From Paraescarpia echinospica (Eukaryota; Annelida; Polychaeta; Sabellida; Siboglinidae), in the NCBI GenBank assembly GCA_020002185.1, contig CM034534.1, forward strand, positions 62,568,186 to 62,632,185: a stretch of DNA of 64,000 bases, read 5' to 3'. The translations under genes and the position numbers were made by a program. The notes beneath the pieces were generated by a model that worked only from the letters and a program-made list of their open reading frames with translations, was not told where the DNA came from and made no database searches. Numbering within the stretch: the stretch's first letter is position 1; every line of letters begins with the position of its first letter. Below, one piece after another: positions 32,801 to 43,400 of the stretch.

Positions 32801-32890
32801 TTTAGGAAAAGAATACATTTACAGGTATCCTACAACGACAATAATAAATTAATGTAATTGACCCGTGTAAACCGATGACGCTGGACACGC
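29808..32890. repeat. Dispersed 17-bp motif GATGACGCTGGACACGC
   Basis: Near-identical copies at 29808-29824 (-), 30178-30194 (+), 31989-32002 (-, partial), 32151-32167 (-), 32500-32515 (+, one change), 32519-32532 (+, partial), 32685-32700 (+) and 32874-32890 (+). All lie inside the 3.6-kb element and none was noticed elsewhere in the window. Confidence 0.8.
30294..30921 (-). pseudogene. N-terminal part of a transposon protein (broken)
   Basis: Minus strand, two frames. The first (30921-30691) is a basic coiled-coil-like segment, RKRRSYVQKKLNALKVMTKR then LQRRVWVLENHLKR. A shift leads to RNKEVRKVLAAHESLVMEM, RAGSMVAKKLHLDRRYVLR, an in-frame TAG at 30480-30482, then KARRRPLHVKEFMKRPDKF and LLPGKKDEDGTKKVQKYTL. 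The order 'basic helix, STP-like region, KK.L.R, F..R.DNS..LPGKKD...VQK..L.D' is one I recall from uncharacterised proteins of invertebrate DNA transposons. The rest of such a protein is missing, so the element is an internally deleted derivative. Family assignment is uncertain. Confidence 0.5.
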
Positions 32891-33240
32891 AAAAATTGGT
32901 CATTATAGAAAACGCAGAGTAGATTTTTTAGTTTTAATTTTTTAAACATCATTTTTGTATTGTACATTCCCAATACATACTCCATTTGCCCAGTCAACCC
33001 CAACAAATAAATACAGCACTGTTTTTGTATGGCACTACTTCAAACGTTGGAAACTTCAATTGGACACGTCATTTTGGCCGTTTTTGGCAACTTACGGCCA
33101 ATTTCTGCCATTTAAAAAATTAACAAGGCTGTCAAACCTTACATGTCCTGAAAGAACGTAATGACATCAATATATGGTGAAAGTTTCGTTAGGCTGACTT
33201 TATAATTGACGATGTGAGAGACAAAAGACACGATTTTTGT
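30960..33240. other. Non-coding interior of the 3.6-kb element
   Basis: AT-rich. ORFs at 31455-31688 and 31767-32018 lack recognisable motifs. Apart from the 17-bp motif copies and a poly-A run at 32630-32641, nothing is seen. Confidence 0.4.
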
Positions 33241-33270
33241 CAATTGTACACTTTTTGAGACATTGGCCCT

Positions 33271-36130
33271 AAATATGTTACAACAGTTTTTAAAATGTTA
33301 AATCATCTCAGGCTCACTCAGTGTCAGACTGGCAAGGAAGACTGGCAGAGATGGAGGGGAACGAATGTCAGTTACTTATACTTAGTCTTATTGACGAGGG
33401 AACAAAACAGTTTCGAGTGCGGTTCAATTTGCAATGAGGGAGTTGAAAGCGGCGGCCAGAAGGAAGTAGTTTATAACATGGAAACAGGGGATATTCGAGG
33501 TCTGAGGAGACGTTCCTTCCCTTTCTCTCTGCCCTTTGCCAGTGTGGATCTTCTAGACTGGTCTGCTTTTTTCCCACCACCTTGCCACTAACCCTGACTG
33601 TTCGTGCCAGAGTGTTGCGATGCACGATACTCAGGCCGCCGTACCACACAAGAAAGCCAAATGTAATAGAGCTTTCTATATAGAACATGTGTGCTGACAC
33701 TGAGTGACATGAGCTTGCGTAAGAAATACAGCTTTTGCTGGCATTTTCTGTTAATTGCCGCTGTGTTTTCACCAAATGTGAGCTTTGCATCAATGATAGT
33801 GCCAAGATACTTGTATTCGTCTACTCTCCTTACACACTCTCCGTTAATGAATAGTCTCTTGGGAGAAGTAGGTTTTTTCCTAAAATCTATTATGAGTTCT
33901 TCAGTTTTACGAACGTTCAGGTCTAGGAAATGATTGTGAAATCAGCTACAGCGCACGCACGCACTTGATCAGAGCCGGATAGGTCGACGATAGCTGTGTC
34001 ATCGCTGTATTTGATAAAATTGACGCTTACCTGGCTGCTACGACAGTCGTCTGTGTAAAGTGTGAACAGAACAGGGGAGAGCACCGAGCCCTGGGGGGCA
34101 CCAGTGAAACTGAAGAGTGCGATCGAAACAGCACCATTATAGCGCACTACTTGCTTACGCTCAGTAAGAAACTGGTTTACTCACAAGATGATGTGTGGGT
34201 TCACATGCATATTGACAAGTTTACTCATCATGATGTATGACTGGATGGTGTTGAAATCCAACGAAAGGTCAATAAAGACTATCCTGGCAAAAGACTTGGG
34301 CTTTTTCAGGTGAGTATACACACTATGACATAGAGTGAGAACTGTATCGTCCACACCTCGATTGTGTTTATACACAAATTGGAGGGGATCCAGTTGATCC
34401 CCAACATGCTGCAGGAGAGGGCGAAGTACGAGTCGCTCAAACCACTTCATGACGATTTAGGTAAGTGCCACTGGGCGGTAGTCGTTGAGAACAGATGGCA
34501 CAGGTTTCTTGGGGACATGACATATAACTGACGATTTCCAGGCCGGGGGGGTACGATGCTGCTTCAGAGACCAGCTGAAAAGGATGCTGAACACTGCACC
34601 CAGCTGAGCATGGTACTCCTTGAGGACCCGACCACTGACGTTGTCAGGCCCAGCTGCCTTGTGAAGATTAACGTGCTTGAAGATCTTACTGACGTCATTA
34701 CGAGTTGTTTCTGGGGTATCATCCTCAGTGAGCTGAGACGCAATATCATCCACCGCCTCCTGACGCTCACGTGGGAAGTCATGCCGGTCAAAACGCCCAA
34801 AGAAGGCATTCAAGACCTCAGCAAACGTGAGACTCTCTTCCGCTGACTCTGACGTTTGTATGACACGTTTGCCAGACTCAACACCAGTCATAGTTTTTAG
34901 TCCCTGCCATGCCCTGCGCATATTGCCGTATTGGAACAGGCGTTCAATTTTGTCCTTGTAGTCTAGTTTAGCGTCCCTGATCTGTTTTTTTTATAGTACA
35001 CAGGATCCTTTTTGCTTCAGCGCGGTTGTTAGACATGAATGCTCTCTTCTTCTCTTTGATTATGTTTTTCAGTTCTTTACTCACCCACGGTTTGTTATTT
35101 GAGAAGATTTTCACAGACTTTGTGGGGACAATCATCTCTTCACAATACTTGATATAGTCTGTGACGACATCAACTGCTTCTTGAAGCGAAGAACTGGATT
35201 CAATAAGACCATCCCACAAAGTACAGTCAAAACACCCCCTGAGGGCGTCGACCGAGTTCAAGTCCCACGTTTTTACAGTTTTCTGCACTGCTTTTTGTCT
35301 CTGCAGTTTTGTTCTATACGCCGGGATCACATGTACCACATTGTGATCAGCTGTACCGAGTGCCATCTTCTTCACGGACTTGTACGCGTCCTTAGTGTTG
35401 CCATAACAAAGATCCAGGGTGTTACTACCGCGTGCCTGACACGTCACGTACTGCTGGTAAACAGGCAATGTTTTGTCTAGTCGGCAGCTATTGAAATCTC
35501 TGAGTATTATGTTAGGCGAGTCTGGTGACATTGTCTCACGCCGATGCACACAGCTAGTGATTGCATCAGCTGCGCGTGCAACATTAGTTGACGGTGGAAC
35601 ATAGACCAGAGTTAAAAATAGCTATCCGAACTCTCTGGGTAAATAGGTCGGACGCAGCGACACTGACAATAGCTCCACGTCCGGGGTATACAGTTCTTCC
35701 CTCACGATGACAGACTTTCACCAGCGCTGGTTAATGTACACACAGATCCCTCCACCCTGTGATTTGCCACTCACCTTTTTGTCCCGGTCCAATCTCACTG
35801 GGGTACCAAAGCTATCAACGTAAACTTCACTGTCCGGTAATGTTTGATCTAACCAGGTTTCAGTCATACATATCAAACAAGCTTCTTTATAGGCCCACTG
35901 TAGCGCAACATTGGCCTGAAGTTCGTCAATTGGGGGAGGGTGTGTACCTTCTTTTTATTCAGTCTCTGGCGAACGCCGCCTCTCTTGCCACGCTTGCGTC
36001 GCGGGTTGTTTCTATTGTTAGTGTCCGAGAGCACTGTAAAGTCATTTAAATCCAGGAGTGGACCAGAAAGATTGTCAGTGAAACTGGATCGCAAAAGGCC
36101 AACAGCGCGTCACGTTCAGTGTCAACCTGC
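33271..36130 (-). pseudogene. L2/CR1-like LINE, endonuclease and reverse transcriptase
   Basis: Order on the minus strand: basic N-terminal stretch (NPRRKRGKRGGVRQRLNKK, 36094-35873); endonuclease with MTETWLDQTLPDSEVYV, GGGICVYINQRW (across a frame break) and NIILRDFNSCRLDKTLPVYQ (the usual GDFN altered to RDFN); linker with NKPWVSKELKNIIKEKKRAF; reverse transcriptase with AAGPDNVSGRVLKEY, PSVLNDYRPVALT, MKWFERLVLRPLL, GAPQGSVLSPVLFTLYTDD and FIKYSDDTAIVDL (catalytic YSDD); C-terminal tail with LLPSGRRFQLPHCKLNRTRN. Frameshifts and stops throughout. Its 3' end continues at 29631-29457 beyond the nested transposon. Confidence 0.85.
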
Positions 36131-36579
36131 ACGAAAATTGTTATTGTTTAGTTTGTTGCAATATATTACATTGATAATTAGTTATTTCTTCAAATAATGA
36201 CATCATAAGTCTTTTATTTTCAAGCCTCTACTCTAGGCTGTGGTTATTTACTGGCTATACATAACTATAGGCTGTGTTTATTTTATATAATTACAAATTG
36301 TAATTATATATATTGTACACATTGTCATAGGCCTGGAAATCAGATGGTAAAACAAAACAAAGGCTAGCAAAGCCAAGCCCAGGCCAAACATCGCATCAGC
36401 CTTAGGCTTATATAGATAACATATATCTTATATAGATAGGACTTCTACTGAATATATACTCGTTGACGTCCATAATGAAAACCAGGTAATAGTAATTTAT
36501 GTATGTCAGATAAAGTAACACACCGTAAAAAGCGCTCCCTAAAATAATACACGATGACTTACAGCTACGCTTACGGTAG
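36131..36579. other. AT-rich DNA, nothing recognised
   Basis: No ORF with a motif. It should contain the missing middle of the Mutator-like gene if the LINE had inserted cleanly, but no such similarity is visible. Confidence 0.3.
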
Positions 36580-36718
36580 GCTCCGTTGTTGACAATGTTG
36601 TCGTCGAAGACGGCGGTGCCTCGCCAGCTTCATCGGTACTTTTCTGCCTTTTCCCGATGGCTGCGACTCTGTGGTTTTCGTCCAAACCCCTTCTTTTGTT
36701 TCACTTGTTTCTCGGACA
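36580..36718 (-). CDS. Possible first exon, basic protein
   Basis: Minus-strand ATG at 36718 starts MSEKQVKQKKGFGRKPQSR then SHREKAEKYR, very rich in Lys/Arg. A donor-like 'CCTACC|GTAAGC' follows at about 36572-36578 in another frame. Basic short first exons occur in Mutator-like and other transposase genes, and the gene at 29457-28409 is on the same strand, but a link is only a guess. It could equally be chance. Confidence 0.2.
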
Positions 36719-36849
36719 TTGTGCGAAAAACGGATGAAATAATAACAGAGCGAAGCGTAAACAATAATGGCGAAGTTCGGGAAAAATTCTTTGTGTAGCT
36801 GAAGTAGCCAATGAGCGGACGACCTGCGGTCACGTGCTTCGCTTAGGCC

Positions 36850-37600
36850 AATGACAACGGCGGAAACTCATTTAGGGGGGTCTTTTCTAGTCGAAAATTA
36901 ACGGAAACTACCGATACTATATTTATAGCATGACAACCACCAGGCAATGCGAAAGTGAAGCTCTCCAGACATACCATGTCAACAAACATGGCGGCTCCAT
37001 CGGCCGGCGAACTCGCTGTTATTTTTCAATCACAGTTGCGTAACTATAATAAATCAATAATTCTAAGACAATAGGAGGGGGGCTATAAAAGTTTGTATTG
37101 CATTTGTGGCATGTATTTATAAATATAATGAACATAGATCGATAGTTAGATACCCAAGGTACACGTATGCAATAAAACCTGAAAATGGCCGGAAAAAAAT
37201 TGCAAAAAAAATTCATTTTCACCATAGTGTGTCCCCCATAACGTATTTTGCGACTTTGTAAACTCTTATGACCGACTCATAATAGTCAGTTAATGTCTTT
37301 GAGCATTTCCTAAGTATGTTCACACAATGATTGATGCTGATTTGAGAAATATATAGGTGTTACCCGTAAACAAGTAATCGACTAGAACTGTCGAAGTTTG
37401 CCGTGAAGTGTATTTATTCCGAACGTCTTGGAAGACACATCTTGCTAGGCTGACTGAACAAAGTAAACTGGGTAGATACAGGATGAATCGGCCTTGTGCT
37501 AGTAACGACTAGACACCAGTGTAATAAAAGACAGTGAATAGAACCGTCTTTATAGTAATCACATCGTTTTGCCATACCTATTTTCAGTGTCGCCAGTTCC
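36850..37600. other. Unassigned DNA
   Basis: One 'aacatggcggctcc' at 36985 and AT-rich stretches; no gene, repeat or motif cluster. Confidence 0.3.
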
Positions 37601-37602
37601 TG

Positions 37603-37815
37603 TCACGACTGTTGCATCTGCGTCTGCAGAACGAGAAATGCACTCTTCTTCACGCATTCGTCGTCAACACCGGAGCCACACGCTTGACCGTAACCTGTGG
37701 CTGGGGACACGTTCATCGTACACACGCACGTAGGATCTCTCGGCAACGTGATTTTTGCGTAAGCAGCATACATGAAGGTTGGCAACAGACTGATCAGTAG
37801 AATCGGTCTCGCCAT
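37603..37815 (-). CDS. Possible small secreted protein or first exon
   Basis: The ATG at 37815 gives MARPILLISLLPTFMYAAYA, which looks like a signal peptide with an Ala-rich cleavage site. A Cys-containing segment follows (DPTCVCTMNVSPATGYGQAC, DDECVKK), then a Gln-rich helix (LVLQTQMQQS) and a TGA. Beyond the stop the frame stays open for QELATLKIG, which continues the helix pattern, so the TGA may be a mutation or the exon may end earlier. No family recognised. Confidence 0.3.
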   Translation of the reverse strand: MARPILLISLLPTFMYAAYAKITLPRDPTCVCTMNVSPATGYGQACGSGVDDECVKKSAFLVLQTQMQQS

Positions 37816-38325
37816 CGTGGTGTGTGTTTCACGGTAGTTCACTGCAATTACTCTTCTCGCGATGCGGGTAGATCTGTCCGTGTGTTTCTCTTTCTATACA
37901 CAACCACACGTACGCCACATCGGGTGGACAACTGTTACATTTATGTTCTATGGGGCTATACCACCATTACCAAACACAAGTGCGTTATCTCATGTCAGTA
38001 TCACTACAATTCTAAAACTCTCTCCGGGGTAAGTTTAGCAGCGTCAAAACGGTTCACATCCTGTTCACAGGGAGGCCGTTGCTGTTCATGCCAGAGAAGG
38101 TGTACGTGTCCCTGGCCCGTCAGAGATTAGAGTATGGAAACATTTGTATAACACAGCTATTGCAAAGATTAATTAACTAGGGACGGTGACGGGAAATTAC
38201 CTCAAGTGGGGCACATGATTGTGACTGTCGATAGTAACTGTGTAATTCTATCCCGCCGTACTTAAAAAAACGAAATAGGTCCTCGGTTAATTTCAGAGTC
38301 GCACCAGTGAAACAGATAAGAAACG
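37816..38325. other. Flank of the integrase-type transposon
   Basis: An open frame around 38066-38165 reads GRPLLFMPEKVYVSLARQRL; not recognised. The last six bases (38320-38325, GAAACG) are the left copy of the transposon's target duplication. Confidence 0.35.
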
Positions 38326-38778
38326 TATGACAGCATTTCAGGCTCACCTTTAAATATTTAAAATCATGCCTTTAATTATTTAAAGGCATGCCTTTAATTA
38401 TTTAAATACGCGTGTATAAAGTTAAAGGCGTGGTTGTAACGTCAAGATAATGCCTTTAATTAATAAAATACGCCTATGTAAAATTAAAGGCATGCATTTA
38501 ACTAATTAAGTACGCCTATTCAATTGTAACCAATCAGAACCAGCGATGTATATTAACAGAAGTATGTATCGCTGTTTCCGATTGGTTGCAATGAAATACG
38601 CATAGGTAAATAATTAAAGGCATGACTTTAAATATTTAAGTACTCGTATTTAATTGTAACCAATCGGAACCGGCGAAACAATTCTGCTAACACGCTTTCT
38701 TTTGTTCTGATTGGTTAAAATTAAATACGCGTACATAAATAATTAAAGGCATGCCTTTAATTGTAACCAGTCGGAACC
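38326..38778. repeat. Left terminal inverted repeat
   Basis: Mirrors 44733-44258. It is made of the 18-bp palindrome TTAAAGGCATGCCTTTAA and variants, alternating with 'tacgcgtatttaa' and CCAAT boxes in both directions ('attgtaaccaatcagaacc', 'gattggttacaatt'). CCAAT boxes beside the first exons suggest each repeat also acts as promoter for the gene next to it. Confidence 0.85.
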
Positions 38779-38870
38779 ACGGAAACATCAGAGCAAGCTA
38801 AACAAAACAAAACGAAACTGCTACAAATAGACGTCCTTGTCATCGAGCGTGTAAGTGCAACGTCGGCAGG

Positions 38871-40851
38871 ATGGAGGAGGAAGAGGATGTTTTCAAGTCC
38901 CAAACACAATTGGTAAGGATCATGCTGCTAGCAACATTTTGTTGCACCTAATCATGGCCGATCTTTCTTTGCCACGTTCTGCTTAAAACTACCAGCACGT
39001 CGATTACGTAGATATACTTCTATAATTTATGTATTAATTCTATGACTATGTTCAAATGACGTGGTCTCTCGGTCGCGCCTGCACGCAGTTACTTTTTAGC
39101 CCACTGACCTATATTATAACTGGACTGGCTGCCTCCTCCAGCTAGTGCAAGGCTAGTGGTACTGGCAGTGAAGCCGCCTGAAGTAATGAGACTCATGTGA
39201 TACATATGGGGAAGGACCCTCCGAAGTACCTCACTCAGTGCCCATCTGAGCACTGCCGCACGCCCTTTGTTAGTCCAATTCAGATGCAGTCCAACACAAA
39301 AGTCATGGTATTGTGCATATCCAAGCATTTATTGCGTTACTGTCTGTGCCTGCATGTCTGCCTGTGTGCATCGAGATGACCAGAATGCAAAATCAAACGG
39401 CTTGACATTCCATCGGTTTTATTTTAACATTAGAGTAGTGTAATTTATATATTATTATTCTAGTGTATTATTTTGCTTGTTTGATGTTAGTTAGTGGTAG
39501 TAGCTAGTTAATGTTAGTGAGTTAATTAGTTAGTTAGTGTTAAACAGAGTCAATTAATGCTTATTACTAATAAAATCATATTTAATACAAAAGTTATTGT
39601 TATATTATAACCTTGTATTAAAATTCAACATTTTACAACAGGGTGGCTCGATCTTATGTTAGCGGCATGCAAAATGCCATGATTTGGAAGAGGATGGATA
39701 CAAGTCTATTGAATGTTGCAATCTTTTACTAGTTTCCGAGTTTGAAAAATACCAGTCCAACCTCGGTATGATTATTTTCAGTTATTTTTATAGGTGCGAT
39801 CAGTTATTTAACACAATATGACACAATTAAATTGGATGGAACTAATGAATATAATTGTAAATAAACGTGATCTATTTCAGAACTGGCTGACTTGTCACAA
39901 ACGACATCATCCGAGAAGACTGTTGCGATACAACGTCACGATGTCGTTATGGCTCTGCTGAATCTGTACCGCCAGGAAGATATGAGTGTCGTCTCACAGT
40001 GCAATTCCAAGGTGAAGAAGTGGACGATTTTTGCGGACTTACTAAGGCAATGTTTACCATCTTCTGGAGGGCAGTCGCGGAAGAGCTGTTGTGCGGGGAA
40101 CATCGCGTTGTTCCAAGACTTCCACTTCATCGCGAGAGAAAGGAAGCGTGGAAGTACGTGTCGTTGGGGCATATTCTTTCCCATACAGTGGCCCTCACTG
40201 GAACGAATGCTACTCAACGTTATTTTCGAAACCGAAGTTGTGGAGGAGTGCTTGTTAGACGACTTCCTCCTCTACGTCACTGACCGGGAAAACTCTCTTC
40301 TCCGCAAGGCTATGGGGTCATTCGCTGGCTTGACCGAGGGTGAGCGGAACCGATTGCAGTACTTCTTCAGTGCACACAATTACTTCGACCTTCCTCGCCG
40401 TGAGGAAATAAGGGAGCAGGTCCTTGCCATTGGAGAAGAGGAGATGGTGAAACGGTCAGCCTTCCTATATTCGCAGATCAGGAAGGATATCCCTGAATCT
40501 CACCGCGCCATCTTCTGGGCACAGCTCAGTATCGACCACCTGAAGTACATGCAGGAGCAGCAAAGACCCACACAGGAGAAGGTGGTAAGCTGCTTAGTCA
40601 CACAGAATAACGACCTGACAGGCCAGGAGGACACTACCTACTACTACTTGCAGGAGTTTATCAGCAACCTTGATGAGGATCATCTTGTGAAGTTTTTACT
40701 GTTTGTCACCGGGTCGGTCCATCAGCCGTGCAAGATAACAGTAATGTTCAACGGTACAACTGGGGTTGCCCACTTGCTCGAACATTTTGGAGCTGTCTTC
40801 GACATATATAAGTTTCCAGGAACTCAGAAGAGAATTCTGCATGGTACTTGA
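38871..40851 (+). pseudogene. HECT-like partner gene of the transposon
   Basis: A likely first exon (38871-38912, MEEEEDVFKSQTQL then GTAAGG) is followed by a main exon from the acceptor at 39880 to a TGA at 40849. The domain changes frame twice. Frame one gives HDVVMALLNLYRQEDMSV. The second frame (about 39995-40200) gives QFQGEEVDDFCGLTKAMF, CGEHRVVPRLPL and LGHILSHTVALTGT, the order of a HECT N-lobe. Frame one then gives FETEVVEECLLDDFLLYV and the C-lobe-like LVKFLLFVTGSV, KITVMFNGTTGVAHLLEHFG. The residue where HECT ligases have their catalytic Cys ('HTC' region) appears to be Phe. Such HECT-like ORFs accompany this transposase type in animals (from memory). Two compensating frameshifts make this copy non-functional; an intermediate exon is needed for phase but was not fixed. 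Confidence 0.65.
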
Positions 40852-41401
40852 CTCAGCAGAGGCATATCAGTATTCCATGATTTAGGGAATGTCGAAGTTT
40901 TGCGATATTGTCAAAGATTAATTGTTATCCTTACCTGCCTTTTGTTTGACGGCAACGTGTGTGAAAACACACGCAAACGCCACGATTCATTATTTGAATG
41001 TTTTAAAGTTGAATGAACAACTTTTGTAATTTTGAATCGTGTTCTTTTTGCCGTATGTGTATACATCTGTTATAACATGCAACATGTACAGTATTACCTC
41101 TTTTCAGAGTTGTTTCCTAGTTGCCATTTTTAGTAAAGATTTATAGTTATTACAATGAAATTGTTTATTGTAGATTTCGTTTCTTTATTTGTTTAGAAAA
41201 GAGTATCAAGAGGTAACGGAAACGAACAATACTTTCATTGTATACAAGCATTGGTACACTCGGATATCAATTATTCGAACAGTCTACTCACATAAACATG
41301 AAAATGACACAATTTTCCGTGAGCATGCTAAATCGAAAGTGTTCTTAACAGATGGCAAAGATCATGCAGATTCTGACTGCAGGGTAGCTACCCTGTCGTC
41401 C

Positions 41402-42176
41402 TCAAGTATCATGATTCCTGTTCAGATATTCTATTGCTAGCACATATGATTCGATACCCAAAGTGTCATATGCGTTTGTGACACGAGTCAGCTCACTTTG
41501 AATCTCTTCAATTTGTTCCACGGTGAAATGGTGCTTAACATCTGGTACATCGATCACTGTAGCCAAACGCTGCAATTCTGGCACAGTAGTGCTAAGGTCG
41601 ACGATATACCTTTGCTCAGCAGATAGCGTGATGCCGTTGATCGCTGTCATCCTGCTGTTTGCACTCCTCAGTACACCACTTGCGAATAATCTGTGTGGAG
41701 AGCGGTGATGGGCACTCTGGATCGGGTGTCTGTTGTGCTGCTGCGTAAACTCATCTAGTTTCTTCTGGATCAGTGGTAAATATGCTAGGTACAAACACAC
41801 TAAGTGCAATTCATTATCACAGTTTAATAAATACTGTTCTTCAAAAAAAGTAAACAGTTGGTAGAAAGGCGACAGGCACCCCTGAAAGACATCTACCCAT
41901 AGTCTTTCAATGCGTTGATTATGGACGCTGGTTTCAATCGTTGCACATCCTTTACTCGCACCTCTGTGTTGTACCATACATCGGGCAACGTGACCGTTCT
42001 CAACGCCCTCGTCCATTCTCACTCTGGATGACATTCCATACTGTTCGACAGCCTCAAGAAATGCTGCATAGACACTAGATGTCTTGTTGTTGGTGGCCAC
42101 CCTCAGGTAGGTAATCAGTCGACTGTAACCGTCAATTCCTCCATGGACAACGAACCTCCATCTGTTTATAGGAGAA
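41402..42176 (-). CDS. DDE integrase-like transposase, last exon
   Basis: Open from an acceptor ('...ataaacag', exon start about 42176) to the stop at 41402. It continues the previous exon as HKLIR|WRFVVHGGIDGYSR. Catalytic triad candidates: the first Asp in WHIDGNHK of the preceding exon, the second in RVRMDEGVENGHVA, and the Glu in NQRIERLW. This is the integrase core with D-D-E spacing; the 'HGGIDG.SR...Y' and 'HRSPHRLFASGV' blocks are typical of the animal family. The C-terminal part (VEQIEEIQSELTRV) is helical. It cuts and joins the element ends. The ORF drawn from the first ATG (42232) includes intron sequence. Confidence 0.75.
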
Positions 42177-42477
42177 TGAAGAGCACTAGAATGCATCGAA
42201 GAAATGAAATTAACTAAATATGAAGGTATCATTTGTATAATAAATTAGTGAATATTAAATGTCACTGAGAAATCAACAATGTTCAACATGCACAAGTCGC
42301 GTCCTTCAAACAATTGCATACTTATTGGACAACCTATACGCAAATATGAGGCATGACAAAGTATATCAGTGTTTGTTGATTAACTGAAATGATGTTAAAG
42401 TATTTGCATTGTTAAACCAAATAATTATAGATAAACCAAATAATTATTGATAATCATGAAGTAATTTAATTTAGATA

Positions 42478-42776
42478 CCTGATGAGTTTATGATTTCCGT
42501 CAATATGCCATAAAGCATTTGGTGTAGGAACATTGTATGAGCGTCTCTGCATTGTTTCCCCAGCGAAGAGCTACACCGGCAGCATTAATTCTTATCATCG
42601 CTCTCTAAACTCGTTGGAAAGGGACCAGTATGCCAATGGTCTCCAAGCGTGCTCGTGCCCCTCGGTAACCGATGTTCAAGTTATATGCGGTCACAGTTTT
42701 CATTCGAGCGTCAAGTTCATCATCGCTTATCGTCGAGTATCGCTGGCTGATGCTAATTCCAAATTCTCTGCATAAA
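42478..42776 (-). pseudogene. Transposase middle exon (stop and frameshift)
   Basis: Acceptor 'ttatgcag' then EFGISISQRYSTISDDELDA, MKTVTAYNLNIGYRGARARL, ETIGILVPFQRV and an in-frame TAG (about 42600-42602). RAMIRINAAGVALRW follows, then a one-base shift, then ETMQRRSYNVPTPNALWHID, GNHKLIR and donor AG|GTATCT at about 42477. Without the two lesions this reads straight into the last exon. These lesions inactivate the transposase. Confidence 0.7.
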
Positions 42777-43176
42777 ACAAGATAAATACTACAATCTGAA
42801 AAAGATCCGTATCTCATGCGTTTTCACAAAATACCTCACTACAGAGTAAGATCACAATATAAAGTATCATCCGGGCTGGTTGTGACATATAAAGGTCAAA
42901 GATAAACCCTGGCATATATGACAGCTTGTAACTTTTAGGTACTCCTGAAGTGATTTTTTTTTCAGATTATATGACTAGTCTTGTAAATTCAGGGTACTAA
43001 ATAAAAACTCTAGTTATAAACATATTTTTTTAACCAATAATGACCACTCGTCCAGTCATGACTCATATTAACAAGCTTTTTGCAAGCGGTGATATATTTA
43101 TGCAGGTACATATTTCAATGTTTGCATTATAAAAAAACAATAACACTATCAAATCTTACTCTATAAATATAATTAC

Positions 43177-43400
43177 CTGAATCGTCTTTTCAAAGTTGTG
43201 TATGATATGCCAAGCAGTTTGGCAATTTCAGTCCCTTTCAAGCCAAGCTCTAGGAGAGTTTTTAGATGCTGCTCAGTTACGTCAAAGCGCTCCTGCCCCG
43301 ACGTTCCTCTGACTTTTGGTGCTTGGTACTGAAGATGTTTAACTGTTGGCACTTCATTTTCCAGCTGGTCGATAAAATGCTACAAAATTCAAAATATAAC
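43177..43400 (-). CDS. Transposase helix-turn-helix exon
   Basis: Minus-strand frame HFIDQLENEVPTVKHLQ, GQERFDVTEQHLKTLLELGL, KGTEIAKLLGISYTTLKRRF, then donor CAG|GTAATT at 43176. The last segment is a resolvase/Hin-type helix-turn-helix (LLELGLKGTEIAKLLGIS...TLKRR), as expected before the integrase core. Joined to the exon at 42776 it gives 'RRFR-EFGIS', the usual continuation. The exon start is approximate. Confidence 0.65.

Larger units (their letters stand above)
29632..33270. mobile_element. 3.6-kb DNA transposon nested in the LINE
   Basis: The ends are inverted: AGGGCCAATGTC, one variable base, then CAAAAAGTGTACAATT at 29632-29660 and in complement at 33242-33270. The outer flanks are AAATAAGTT (29621-29629) and AAATATGTT (33271-33279), 8 of 9 matching, with two extra bases on the left. 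This is a possible 9-bp target duplication, as in Mutator-like elements, but not certain. The LINE reads through when the segment is removed. The interior has a decayed gene start and at least seven copies of a 17-bp motif. Confidence 0.75.

Noticed and set aside
41402..42232. Taking the 276-aa ORF as the whole transposase from its first ATG
   Set aside because: The first 18 codons are intron; the splice acceptor at about 42177 and the upstream exons give the true continuation.
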